From positions 62,001 through 126,000 of the forward strand of contig NZ_JAOEGB010000012.1 of assembly GCF_025420585.1 (NCBI RefSeq): 64,000 nt of DNA, in the 5' to 3' direction. The position numbers and the translations under genes were made by a program. Positions 25,241 through 32,963 of this stretch are shown piece after piece. Within the stretch, counting starts at the first letter, position 1; the number at the start of each line of letters is the position of its first letter. Source of the stretch: Planotetraspora sp. A-T 1434. GTDB lineage: Bacteria; Actinomycetota; Actinomycetes; Streptosporangiales; Streptosporangiaceae. Under the pieces are notes generated by a model. The model saw only the letters and a program-made list of their open reading frames with translations. It made no database searches and was not told the DNA's origin.

Positions 25241-25884
25241 GATGACGAGACGGCCGAGGGCGCCCTGCGCAGCCGGGTCCAGCTCCGCAAGGAGGCCAGC
25301 ACCCGGTCCGCGACGACGGCGCTCTTGACCACGGCCACGACGGTCAGCAGAGCCAGGATGACCAGTGCCTGCTTGGTGTGCCTGGGCACCTCGGCGGCTT
25401 GCTTGGTGCCGTCCACCGTCTTCAGCCTGAGAATGTAGTAGTCGTCGGTGGCTCCGGCGGACATCTGCCAGGAGGCCAGCCTGACCCGCATAGCCCGGAC
25501 CAGCACGGCCATGGACCCGTCCGCCTCCGCCACACTCGGAGCGAAGGTGTCGAGCACGACCCAGGGCTGGTCCCGAATCGGCACCTCCTCGCTGCCCTGG
25601 TTGGCCATCGCCACGAGGTAGTCCGGCCGTCCGCCGGCCTGGGCCACCTGCTCCCGTGTGTCCTCGTCGTCGAAGGACCTCGCGAGCAGGTCGGCCGTAC
25701 CGACCGTGCTGGCCGTGAAGATCGTCTCCTCGCCCTGGCGCACCACGGCGACGACCGTGTGCGCCCGGTAGGACGGAGGGGAGAGCTTCGTCAAGTAGTA
25801 CCCCGTGCCCCCGATCGCACCCGCGACGATCAACACCACCAGGGGATGCCGGATCATCGCTCGGAAGATGTGACGAATTGTCAC
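25237..25884 (-). CDS. Wzz/YveK-like chain-length or capsule-assembly membrane protein
   Basis: A 215-residue protein with one membrane helix at each end (about 13-31 and 170-190) and an extracytoplasmic alpha/beta domain between them, the layout of polysaccharide co-polymerases without a kinase domain. The start is GTG 25884, preceded by GGAG with 6-bp spacing; a TTG at 25896 would add four residues. Divergent from a second protein of similar layout at 26102, so the two may work as a pair on opposite transcripts. Confidence 0.72.
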   Translation of the reverse strand: MTIRHIFRAMIRHPLVVLIVAGAIGGTGYYLTKLSPPSYRAHTVVAVVRQGEETIFTASTVGTADLLARSFDDEDTREQVAQAGGRPDYLVAMANQGSEEVPIRDQPWVVLDTFAPSVAEADGSMAVLVRAMRVRLASWQMSAGATDDYYILRLKTVDGTKQAAEVPRHTKQALVILALLTVVAVVKSAVVADRVLASLRSWTRLRRAPSAVSSS

Positions 25885-26101
25885 GGAACGCTCCAACTTC
25901 GGTGCGAGGATGGGCTTGACGTGTCATTGTGGCACTCTGCCGATCAGGGCGCATGCCCCTTGTCGCAGCTAGCGGAATCCCGCCCCTTAGGGGACACTTT
26001 GTAGGGTCCGCGGCTCTGGCATGGTCTCGTCAGTGGCACCTGTCGCGAAAGCACACCGGCATCATGACTATTCACGCGGGGTGGGAGTTGTTGGAGGTCC
26101 G
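25885..26101. promoter_or_regulatory. Divergent promoter region of the two Wzz-like genes
   Basis: 217 bp between two divergent membrane-protein genes; it should contain promoters both ways. GGAGG at 26093-26097 serves the plus-strand gene. No operator-like repeat is obvious. Confidence 0.4.
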
Positions 26102-27055
26102 GTGGATCTGATGGAAGCCGTGTTCGTCCTCGCGCGCAGGTGGACGATCACTGTGCCGTTGCTGCTGCTCACGATAGGAGCCGTCACGGCGGCGTACTTC
26201 GTGCTGCCCTGGACCTACGAGTCCTCGGGCACGATCGTGTTTCTCACCTCCAAGCAGATCGCGGACAAGAACACCGGCGGCAACCCCTACCTGTCCTTCG
26301 ACGGCTCCCTGTCGATCACGGCCGAGCTGGTCGGCCGCGCGGTCAACGACGAGTTGACCGCGCAGAAGCTCGCGGAGCAGGGCCTGACCGGTGAGTACGA
26401 GACGCAGATCCCCCCGGACAGCCGCGCTCCCCTGCTCAAGGTGACCGTGACCGACAGCGACCCCCGCATCGCGCAGGCGACGATGGAAGCGATCATCAAG
26501 AGGATCCCCTCCACGCTCAACGACCTGCAGAAGACCAACACCTCCATCTCACAGGTCCGGCAGTCGGTGCTGACCAAGAGCACGGCGCCGGACCGCAAGG
26601 CGACGTCGAAGATCCGCTCACTGGTCGGGATCCTCGCCGTCGGCATGCTGCTGACCGCGGGTGTGCCGCTGGTGACCGAGTCCGTGAAGAACCCTCGCCG
26701 GCCGATTCAGCCGAAGCGCGTGGCCCAGGCGGCCCAGGCGACCCTGGCCGAGCCTGCCATGGAGCCCCCTCTTGAGCGGAGGCGGATGGAGGACGACGCG
26801 CCCACGGCCGTCCACGTGTGGCCGCCGGCGGCCACGGCCACGGGCCGCCCGCCGGGTGAGCCGTGGCCGGACGCCAACACGGGCAGGGGCCCGGGCCAGC
26901 GGACGGCTAGGAGCACCGGCAGGAACACGGGACGGACCAGGAGCACGCGCAGAAGCACCGACGTGGACGCGAACAGGGCGGAGACAGACCGCCCCGACGC
27001 CCCGGCATGGCGGAACGGGACGAGCGACGGCACCCCGCCGAGAAGGCCCCTCTAG
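26102..27055 (+). CDS. Wzz-like polysaccharide co-polymerase with long basic tail
   Basis: A 317-residue protein. N-terminal membrane helix (about 15-37), extracytoplasmic domain with ESSGTIVFLTSKQIAD and VTVTDSDPRIAQATMEAIIKRI typical of Wzz proteins, and a second membrane helix (about 170-190). A cytoplasmic tail of about 120 residues, rich in Arg/Pro/Thr with GRNTGRTRSTRRST-like repeats, is unusual and is probably disordered. The start is GTG 26102 (VDLMEAVFV), 4 bp after GGAGG; ATG 26111 is possible. The polymerase-like gene follows 42 bp later. Confidence 0.75.
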   Translation: MDLMEAVFVLARRWTITVPLLLLTIGAVTAAYFVLPWTYESSGTIVFLTSKQIADKNTGGNPYLSFDGSLSITAELVGRAVNDELTAQKLAEQGLTGEYETQIPPDSRAPLLKVTVTDSDPRIAQATMEAIIKRIPSTLNDLQKTNTSISQVRQSVLTKSTAPDRKATSKIRSLVGILAVGMLLTAGVPLVTESVKNPRRPIQPKRVAQAAQATLAEPAMEPPLERRRMEDDAPTAVHVWPPAATATGRPPGEPWPDANTGRGPGQRTARSTGRNTGRTRSTRRSTDVDANRAETDRPDAPAWRNGTSDGTPPRRPL

Positions 27056-27097
27056 GCGTCCGGCGGCAGGCAGGCTCAAACGGCAGGGTCAAACGGC

Positions 27098-28603
27098 ATG
27101 GTCAACGGCACGCACATCGGCACGGGCACAGGGACAGGCACGGGCGCAGGCACGGGCCTGGACATGTCCGGCCTCTCCTCGTACCCGTTCCCCGAGGACG
27201 AGGGCCGGCGCGGCAGGAAGTTCCCGGGCATCGACGCGGTCACAGTCCTCAGCCTCCTCGTGGTGGCGCTCGTGCTGATCCCGTCGCGGTACGTCGTCGG
27301 CCCCCTGGGCGGCTCCGGCACGCCCGCCAACCTCATCGCCGTGCTGGCGTTCATCTGGTACTGCGCCTCGATGTCGACGGAGAGGTCCACCCCGCTCAAG
27401 GGGCGGCAGCCGATCAGGACGTCGATTCTCATCTACGTGTGCGCCATCCTGGCCAGCTACATCGGCGCCATGAACCGGCCGATCTCCGGCGAAGAGATGC
27501 AGGCCGCCAACATGGCCCTGCTGCCCGTTATCGGCTGGTGCGGCATCGCCCTGCTCGCGGCCGACGGAATCACCACCAAAGACCGGCTCGACAAGCTGAT
27601 CCGCAGGTTCGTCATCGGGGCCACATTCGTGGGCATCGTGGGGATCATCCAGTTCGCCACGGCGTTCGACCTCTCCCAGTACCTGGCCTTTCCGGGGCTG
27701 AAGGTCAACGGGACGTTCATCTCGCTCTACAACCGCGACGGCTTCAACCGGCCGACGTCCACGACGATCCACCCGATCGAGTTCTCCGCGACCCTCGCCA
27801 TGGCGCTGCCGCTCGCCATCCACAACCTGTTGTACGGCCGGGCGGGACGGCGCTGGGTCAAGCGCGTGTGCGTGGCCGTGCTCGCGACGGCCGTGCCGCT
27901 GACCGTGTCGAGGACAGCGGTGCTCGGCATGGCGGTCTGCTTCATCGTCCTCATGCCGACCTGGCCCCGGGCCTGGCGCCACACCGCGTACGTCGCGCTA
28001 CTGATGTTCACCGGCGCGATGAGCGTGGCGGTGCCGGGCCTGCTGGGAACGTTCAAACGGATGTTCTTCGGGATGGGCGACGACTCCAGCGCGACGGCCC
28101 GTACGGACGACTACGCCGCGGTTGCCCGCTACTTCTCCGAGCACCCTCTGTTCGGGCGGGGCGTGGGGACCTTCCTGCCGCACACCTACCGCATCCTCGA
28201 CAACCAGTACCTCGCGACGCTGGTGGAGACGGGGGCCTTCGGGCTCGGCGCCGTGCTGCTGATCTTCCTCTCCGGGTGGGTCGTGGCGCGCCGCTCACGG
28301 CGCAAGTCAGACGACCCCGAGACGCGGCACCTCGGCCAGGCTCTCGCGGCGAGCATCGCCGTCTTCGCCGTGACCTGCGGGACATTCGACGCGTTCTCGT
28401 TCCCCGTCGCCGTCAGCGTCGCCTTCCTTCTGATCGGCTGCGCAGGCGCGCTGTGGCGGATCACCGACCCCCATGGAGGGGCGTATGTCGCCGTATCCCC
28501 GCGTTGGATTCGCCTGTTTATGGGACGAGGATCCGCGCAAGACATGGTCGTACACCCCGTGGCATCTCCGCGAAGCCCTGAGGGAGCGGGCCGACGTCGT
28601 TGA
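27098..28603 (+). CDS. O-antigen ligase / Wzy-like polymerase
   Basis: A 501-residue integral membrane protein with about eleven helices. The Wzy/WaaL family pattern shows in SGEEMQAANMALLPVIGW, the extracellular loop LYNRDGFNRPTSTTIHPIEF, SRTAVLG and EHPLFGRGVGTFLPHTYRILDNQYL. Likely job: polymerising repeat units outside the membrane. The N-terminus as read from ATG 27098 begins with a Gly-Thr simple repeat (27113-27157); ATG 27164 (MSGLSSYPF) would avoid it and is equally likely. The 3' end overlaps the next glycosyltransferase by 119 bp in another frame, so the last 40 residues may be poorly constrained. Confidence 0.8.
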   Translation: MVNGTHIGTGTGTGTGAGTGLDMSGLSSYPFPEDEGRRGRKFPGIDAVTVLSLLVVALVLIPSRYVVGPLGGSGTPANLIAVLAFIWYCASMSTERSTPLKGRQPIRTSILIYVCAILASYIGAMNRPISGEEMQAANMALLPVIGWCGIALLAADGITTKDRLDKLIRRFVIGATFVGIVGIIQFATAFDLSQYLAFPGLKVNGTFISLYNRDGFNRPTSTTIHPIEFSATLAMALPLAIHNLLYGRAGRRWVKRVCVAVLATAVPLTVSRTAVLGMAVCFIVLMPTWPRAWRHTAYVALLMFTGAMSVAVPGLLGTFKRMFFGMGDDSSATARTDDYAAVARYFSEHPLFGRGVGTFLPHTYRILDNQYLATLVETGAFGLGAVLLIFLSGWVVARRSRRKSDDPETRHLGQALAASIAVFAVTCGTFDAFSFPVAVSVAFLLIGCAGALWRITDPHGGAYVAVSPRWIRLFMGRGSAQDMVVHPVASPRSPEGAGRRR

Positions 28604-29606
28604 CGTCGGCGTCGAGATCCCCTCGAAGGTCCGCGCGGCGCTGCGCGCCATGCACGTACGGCCTCGCCACGGCAGGCTGGCCACGACGTGGAAGTACTCC
28701 AGGGTCACCGACGAGTACTGCCGGCGCGCGCTGCTGCGCTCCATCGCCGAGTCCGGGTGCGACGCGGTGCTGCAGATCCAGGACATCGCGCCGCTGCCGG
28801 TGCCGTTCTTCCTCTACCAGGACCTGAGCTACGACGCGCTGCTGAGCGTGCACGATCCGGACAACGAGCGGGCCGTGCTGCCGAACATCTCGGTCGGCAT
28901 GATGCACCGCAGGCGGGAGCGTCAGCTCGCCATCTACGCGCGGGCGACGGGCGTGCTGGCGATGAGCGAGTGGTTCGCCCGGACGCTCGTCGAGGTGACC
29001 GGGCTGCCGGCCGAGAAGGTCCACGTCGTACATCCCGGGATCACGTCGGCGGCCGACCCGGCACGCCCGATCCCGGAGCGGGCGGGGCCCCGGCGGCGGC
29101 TGCTGTTCGTGGGCGGGGACTTCCGGCGGAAGGGAGGGGCGCTGGTCGTCGCGGCGACGGAGCTCCTGCGCCGCGACTTCGACCCCGCCATCACCCTGAC
29201 CGTGGCGGGCCCTCCGGCCTGGCCGTTGCCCGGGGAGCCCCCGGAGGGGGTGCGGTTCCTCGGCCAGCTTCCCCCCGCCGAGGTCGCGGCGCTCTGGGAC
29301 ACCCACGACCTGTTCGTCATGCCGTCACATCTGGAAGCCTTCGGGATCGTCTTCGCCGAGGCGCTCGCCCGTGGGGTGCCGTGCGTGGGACGCGACGCCT
29401 TCGCCATGCCCGAGATCATCCGCCCCGGGCAGAACGGCGGCCTCGTGCGCGGCGACGACCCCGCCGAGCTGGCCGAGACGATCGTCAAGATTCTTGAGGA
29501 CGACGCGCTCTACGCCGGCTGCCGGGACGGGGCCGCCGCGACCGCCGAGTGGTTCAGCTGGGACCGCGCCGCCCGGCAGTCGCTCGAAGCCATGAGAGCA
29601 CTCTGA
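28485..29606 (+). CDS. GT4-type glycosyltransferase
   Basis: A 373-residue GT-B glycosyltransferase, cytoplasmic, adding a sugar to the growing lipid-linked unit. The C-terminal nucleotide-sugar domain is clear: RRLLFVGGDFRRKGG, then LFVMPSHLEAFGIVFAEALARGVPCVG with the E.FG..F.EA motif (about 275-290), GGLVRGDD and a final helix. The start is ATG 28485 with GGAGGGG just upstream; it lies inside the end of the polymerase gene. The TGA stop is part of the first TGATCA palindrome of the repeat block that follows. Confidence 0.88.
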   Translation: MSPYPRVGFACLWDEDPRKTWSYTPWHLREALRERADVVDVGVEIPSKVRAALRAMHVRPRHGRLATTWKYSRVTDEYCRRALLRSIAESGCDAVLQIQDIAPLPVPFFLYQDLSYDALLSVHDPDNERAVLPNISVGMMHRRRERQLAIYARATGVLAMSEWFARTLVEVTGLPAEKVHVVHPGITSAADPARPIPERAGPRRRLLFVGGDFRRKGGALVVAATELLRRDFDPAITLTVAGPPAWPLPGEPPEGVRFLGQLPPAEVAALWDTHDLFVMPSHLEAFGIVFAEALARGVPCVGRDAFAMPEIIRPGQNGGLVRGDDPAELAETIVKILEDDALYAGCRDGAAATAEWFSWDRAARQSLEAMRAL

Positions 29607-29722
29607 TCAGTAGTTCAACCGGGCGCAGCACGGCGGATGCATGATCACGAGAGGAGTCCGTGCTGATCAGGCGCCATCCACAGGAAGGTGTGCATGATCA
29701 CGAGCAGAGTCCGTGCTGATCA
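29604..29722. repeat. Second block of 53-bp TGATCA repeats
   Basis: Five TGATCA palindromes start at 29604, 29642, 29664, 29695 and 29717. Two 53-bp units (CATGATCACGAG, GAGTCCGTGCTGATCA) begin at 29641 and 29694. The block lies between convergent genes, and the stop codons of both genes fall inside the outermost TGATCA sites. Unit sequence and spacing (22 and 31) match the cluster at 21.4 kb. Confidence 0.85.
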
Positions 29723-30826
29723 CAGCGCTTTGCGGAGCGCCTCGACCACCTGCTCCTGCTGCCCGGGGGTGATGTGCGGGAAGATCGGCAGGGAAAGGAT
29801 CTCACCCGCCGCCCGCTCGGCCACGGGGAAGTCGCCCTCCCGGTAGCCGAGATCCGCGAAGGCCGGCTGGAGGTGCACCGGCACCGGGTAGTGAATCTGG
29901 GCCTGCACCCCGAGCTCGTGCAGCCCGGCCAGGACGCGGTCGCGGTCGGGCACGCGGACCACATAGAGGTGCCAGACGTGGTCGGGGCGCAGCGATTCCT
30001 CCGGCGACGCGGGCGGCGTCACCCCGGCCCCGGCTAGGTCCGCGAGCAGTTCCCCGTAGCGCGCGGCGGCCTCCCGCCGCCGGTCGTTCCACTCCCCGAG
30101 CCTCCGCAGCTTGGCGCGGAGCACGACGGCCTGGAGCGTGTCGAGGCGCGAGTTGAAGCCCAGCGTCTCATGGCGGTACTTCACCTCGCTGCCGTGGTTG
30201 GACAGCAGGCGGACCTTCCTCGCCAGCTCGGCCGAGCCCGTGGTGACCGCTCCCGCGTCGCCGTACGCGCCGAGGTTCTTGCCGGGGTAGAAGCTCGTGG
30301 CCGCGAGCGCGCCGAAGGCGCCGGAGACCGTGCCGCCGCGGGCCGCGCCCTGCGACTGGGCCGCGTCCTCGACCACGGGGACGCCCCCGGCGATCTCAGT
30401 GATCCGGTCCATCGGTGCGAGCCGGCCGTACAGGTGCACCGGGATGACGGCGGCGGTGCGCGAGGTGACGGCGGCGGCGAGCCCATCAGGGTCCATGAGC
30501 AGGTGCGCGGGATCGGCGTCGACGAGAACCGGCCGCGCGCCCACGCGGAGCACAGCCTCGGCGGTGGCCACGAACGTGTTGGCGGGAAGGATCACCTCGG
30601 AACCGGCGCCCACCCCCAGCGCCCGGAGCGCCAGCTCGATGGCGTCGGTGCCGTTCCCGACGCCGACACAGTGCGCGACGCCGCTGAACGCCGCGAACTC
30701 CTCCTCGAACGCGGCGACGTCGGGCCCCTGCATGAAGGCGGTCGAGCCGAGCACTCGGGCGAAGCCGGCGTCGATCTCCTCCGCCACCTCCTCGTGGGCG
30801 GCGCGCAGGTCGACAAAGGGGATCAC
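29720..30826 (-). CDS. DegT/DnrJ/EryC1-family sugar aminotransferase
   Basis: A 368-residue PLP enzyme that transaminates a keto group of a nucleotide sugar. Features: IPFVDLRAAHEEV at the N-terminus, VGVGNGTDAIELALRALGVG, EDAAQSQGA and the PLP lysine in SFYPGKNLGAYGDAGAV, with the C-terminal HYPVPVHLQPAF typical of the FdtB/WbpE-like branch. The GTG start overlaps the upstream acyltransferase stop (GTGA) and has GGAG 7 bp before it. Partner of the NeuD-like acyltransferase: amination followed by N-acylation. Confidence 0.92.
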   Translation of the reverse strand: MIPFVDLRAAHEEVAEEIDAGFARVLGSTAFMQGPDVAAFEEEFAAFSGVAHCVGVGNGTDAIELALRALGVGAGSEVILPANTFVATAEAVLRVGARPVLVDADPAHLLMDPDGLAAAVTSRTAAVIPVHLYGRLAPMDRITEIAGGVPVVEDAAQSQGAARGGTVSGAFGALAATSFYPGKNLGAYGDAGAVTTGSAELARKVRLLSNHGSEVKYRHETLGFNSRLDTLQAVVLRAKLRRLGEWNDRRREAAARYGELLADLAGAGVTPPASPEESLRPDHVWHLYVVRVPDRDRVLAGLHELGVQAQIHYPVPVHLQPAFADLGYREGDFPVAERAAGEILSLPIFPHITPGQQEQVVEALRKAL

Positions 30827-31488
30827 GGAAGCTCCTTCGATGGATTTGCGGTTGCCGGGCGGAGGAACCGGGCGGGAGCGCCTACCCATACCTCTCCGGC
30901 GGGGACGTCCCTGGTCACGACTGATCCCATGCCGACGAGCGACCAGGCCCCGACGGTACGGCTCTCGCGGACCAGCGCCCCCGCCCCCAGGTAGGCGCCA
31001 CGGCCGACCCGGACGCCCCCTGCCAGCCGCACACCCGAGGCGATCGTGGCGAAGTCCTCCACCACGTCGTCGTGGGTGAGCGTGACGTGGGGCATCACGG
31101 CGACGTGCGCGCCCACCTCGACCGAGGCGGTCAGCACGCACTGGGCGTGGATCACCGATCCCGGCCCCACCCGCGAGGAGGCGGAGACGACGGCCGAGGG
31201 ATGGATGAGCGTCGCGTAGCGGTCGGCGGGCAGGCCGAGCCGCTCGACGATGCGGAGGCGGCTGGTGTAGTTGTCCGGCCGCCCGGTGCAGACGACCACC
31301 CGGGCCTGTTCCGGCAGCGCCGCGAGGCCGCCGAGGACCGGCAGCCCGTCGACGAGGTCGCCATGGCGGGCCGGGTCGTCGTCAAGGAAGCCGAGCAGCC
31401 GCCACCGGCCGGGCGACGTGAGCGCGAGCTGCGCCGTCTCCCTGGCGAAGCCCCCGGCTCCCACGAGGACGAGGTCCGTGGGCTTCAT
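30823..31488 (-). CDS. NeuD/PglD-like sugar O- or N-acyltransferase
   Basis: A 221-residue enzyme with an N-terminal Rossmann-like domain (LVLVGAGGFARETAQLAL) and a C-terminal left-handed beta-helix of hexapeptide repeats (VVSASSRVGPGSVIHAQCVL to the end). This is the NeuD/PglD layout: acetyl- or acyl-CoA-dependent modification of an amino sugar. Catalytic His candidates are in IHPSAVV and LTHDDVV. ATG start overlaps the flippase stop (ATGA) and the stop overlaps the aminotransferase start, so it is co-translated with both. Confidence 0.88.
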   Translation of the reverse strand: MKPTDLVLVGAGGFARETAQLALTSPGRWRLLGFLDDDPARHGDLVDGLPVLGGLAALPEQARVVVCTGRPDNYTSRLRIVERLGLPADRYATLIHPSAVVSASSRVGPGSVIHAQCVLTASVEVGAHVAVMPHVTLTHDDVVEDFATIASGVRLAGGVRVGRGAYLGAGALVRESRTVGAWSLVGMGSVVTRDVPAGEVWVGAPARFLRPATANPSKELP

Positions 31489-32963
31489 GTCACGGCCTCC
31501 GCGACACCGGCTCCCGCGCCCCGCAGCCCACGCAGCGCGCTCCTCTTCAGGTAGATGAGCGCGGCGACCACCGCCATCGTGGCCGATCCGGCGGCGAGCA
31601 GCGCCACCAGGTCGGCGGCGATCAGCCAGGCGATCAGCGCGGCGGCCAGCCCGGCGAGCAGGCCGCCCGCGAGACCCGGCGCGACGCTCGCCGCGAGGTC
31701 GCGCGCCCGGATCCCGACCCGTCCCAGCTCGCGCAGGTAGATGGGCAGGATCACCAGCACCGCGACGGCCACGTGGGCGATGCCGCCACCCGCGAAGCCG
31801 TACGCCCTGACCGCGAAGACGAGCGCGGGGGCGAGCAGGACCAGCCAGATCACCTGGACGGTGAACACGACGCGGGAATGCGCGAGCACCACGAAGTAGT
31901 CGTAGACCAGCTCGAACGCGATGCGCAGCGCGCCGAAGACGGCGAGCCAGACCAGCGCGGAGGCAGCCGGCTCCCAGACCGGGCCGTAGACGAACCGGAC
32001 GAGCGGCGCGGCCGCCCCGGCCAGCAGGAGGCACACGGGCACGGTCACCGCCACGAGAAGCCCGGCGGTGGAGGTGAAGGCCCCGCGGAGCGCCCGGGGG
32101 TCGTGCTGGAGCCGGGCGAACGCCGCGGGCGCGACGCTCCGCACGGGCTGGGAGAACACGCTGACCGGCCAGTTGGACAGGTTGAACGCCAGCACGTAGA
32201 AGCCGAGGGCCGTGGCCCCGAGCACGTGCCCGACGACGAACTGGTCCAGGTTGCCGACCAGGAAGACGACGATGCTGGAACCGGCCAGCGGCAGCCCGAA
32301 CCGCAGCAGCCTGCGGGCCACCGCCCGGTCGAACCCCAGCCGCAGCTTGCCCGGCGCGAAGCCGATGTAGAGCACGGCCGACCCGGCCGCTCCCACGAGA
32401 CGCCCCACGGCGAGGCTCATGGCCCCCCATCCCGCGACGGCGAGGGCGATCGACACGAGCGTGCCCAGCCAGCTGTTGACCTGGTCGGCGATGGCCTTCC
32501 TGTCCTGGCGGAAGTGCCGCTGGAGCATGGCGGCCGGGGCCGCCACGACTCCGCTGACGAGCACGTTCAGGGCGAGCAGCCGGACGACCGGCGCGGCCTG
32601 CGGGTTGCCCATCGCCTCGGCGAAGGAAGGCGCCCCGAGGAAGCAGGCGATGTAAATCAGACAGCTCGACGCGACGGAGATGGTGGCGACCGTCGGAGCG
32701 ATCTCCTTGGGGTCTCCGGGCCAGCGGACGATCGCGAGGCTCACCCCGAGCTCGTTGAAGCTCAGCACGGCGAGCAGCGCGACCATGGCCACGGCGAACG
32801 TGCCGAACTCGACGGGCCCGAGGAGCCGGGCGAGCACGATGCCGATGGCGAGCGTGCTCAGCCGGCCCACGATGGTGTTGACCAGGCTCCAGCCGAGCGC
32901 CCGGGACGCCTGGCCGAACAGCGAGTCGCCGTCTTTGACCCAGATGCTGCGGAACAGCCTCAT
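31485..32963 (-). CDS. Wzx-like polysaccharide flippase (oligosaccharide flippase family)
   Basis: A 492-residue membrane protein with about 13-14 helices, of the lipopolysaccharide/teichuronic acid flippase (MOP) group. It moves lipid-linked repeat units to the outer face of the membrane. N-terminal LARLLGPVEFGTFAVAMVALLAVLSF and FGLPLAGSSIVVFLVGNLDQFVVG with ATALGFYVLAFNLSNWP are characteristic. ATG start at 32963 overlaps the stop of the upstream glycosyltransferase as ATGA. Confidence 0.92.
   Translation of the reverse strand: MRLFRSIWVKDGDSLFGQASRALGWSLVNTIVGRLSTLAIGIVLARLLGPVEFGTFAVAMVALLAVLSFNELGVSLAIVRWPGDPKEIAPTVATISVASSCLIYIACFLGAPSFAEAMGNPQAAPVVRLLALNVLVSGVVAAPAAMLQRHFRQDRKAIADQVNSWLGTLVSIALAVAGWGAMSLAVGRLVGAAGSAVLYIGFAPGKLRLGFDRAVARRLLRFGLPLAGSSIVVFLVGNLDQFVVGHVLGATALGFYVLAFNLSNWPVSVFSQPVRSVAPAAFARLQHDPRALRGAFTSTAGLLVAVTVPVCLLLAGAAAPLVRFVYGPVWEPAASALVWLAVFGALRIAFELVYDYFVVLAHSRVVFTVQVIWLVLLAPALVFAVRAYGFAGGGIAHVAVAVLVILPIYLRELGRVGIRARDLAASVAPGLAGGLLAGLAAALIAWLIAADLVALLAAGSATMAVVAALIYLKRSALRGLRGAGAGVAEAVT

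Noticed and set aside
24275-25954. A single 559-residue protein reaching across the Wzz-like gene
   Set aside because: The extra N-terminal part is a shadow frame of the Wzz-like gene; the beta-helix protein starts at GTG 25240 with a GTGA overlap.
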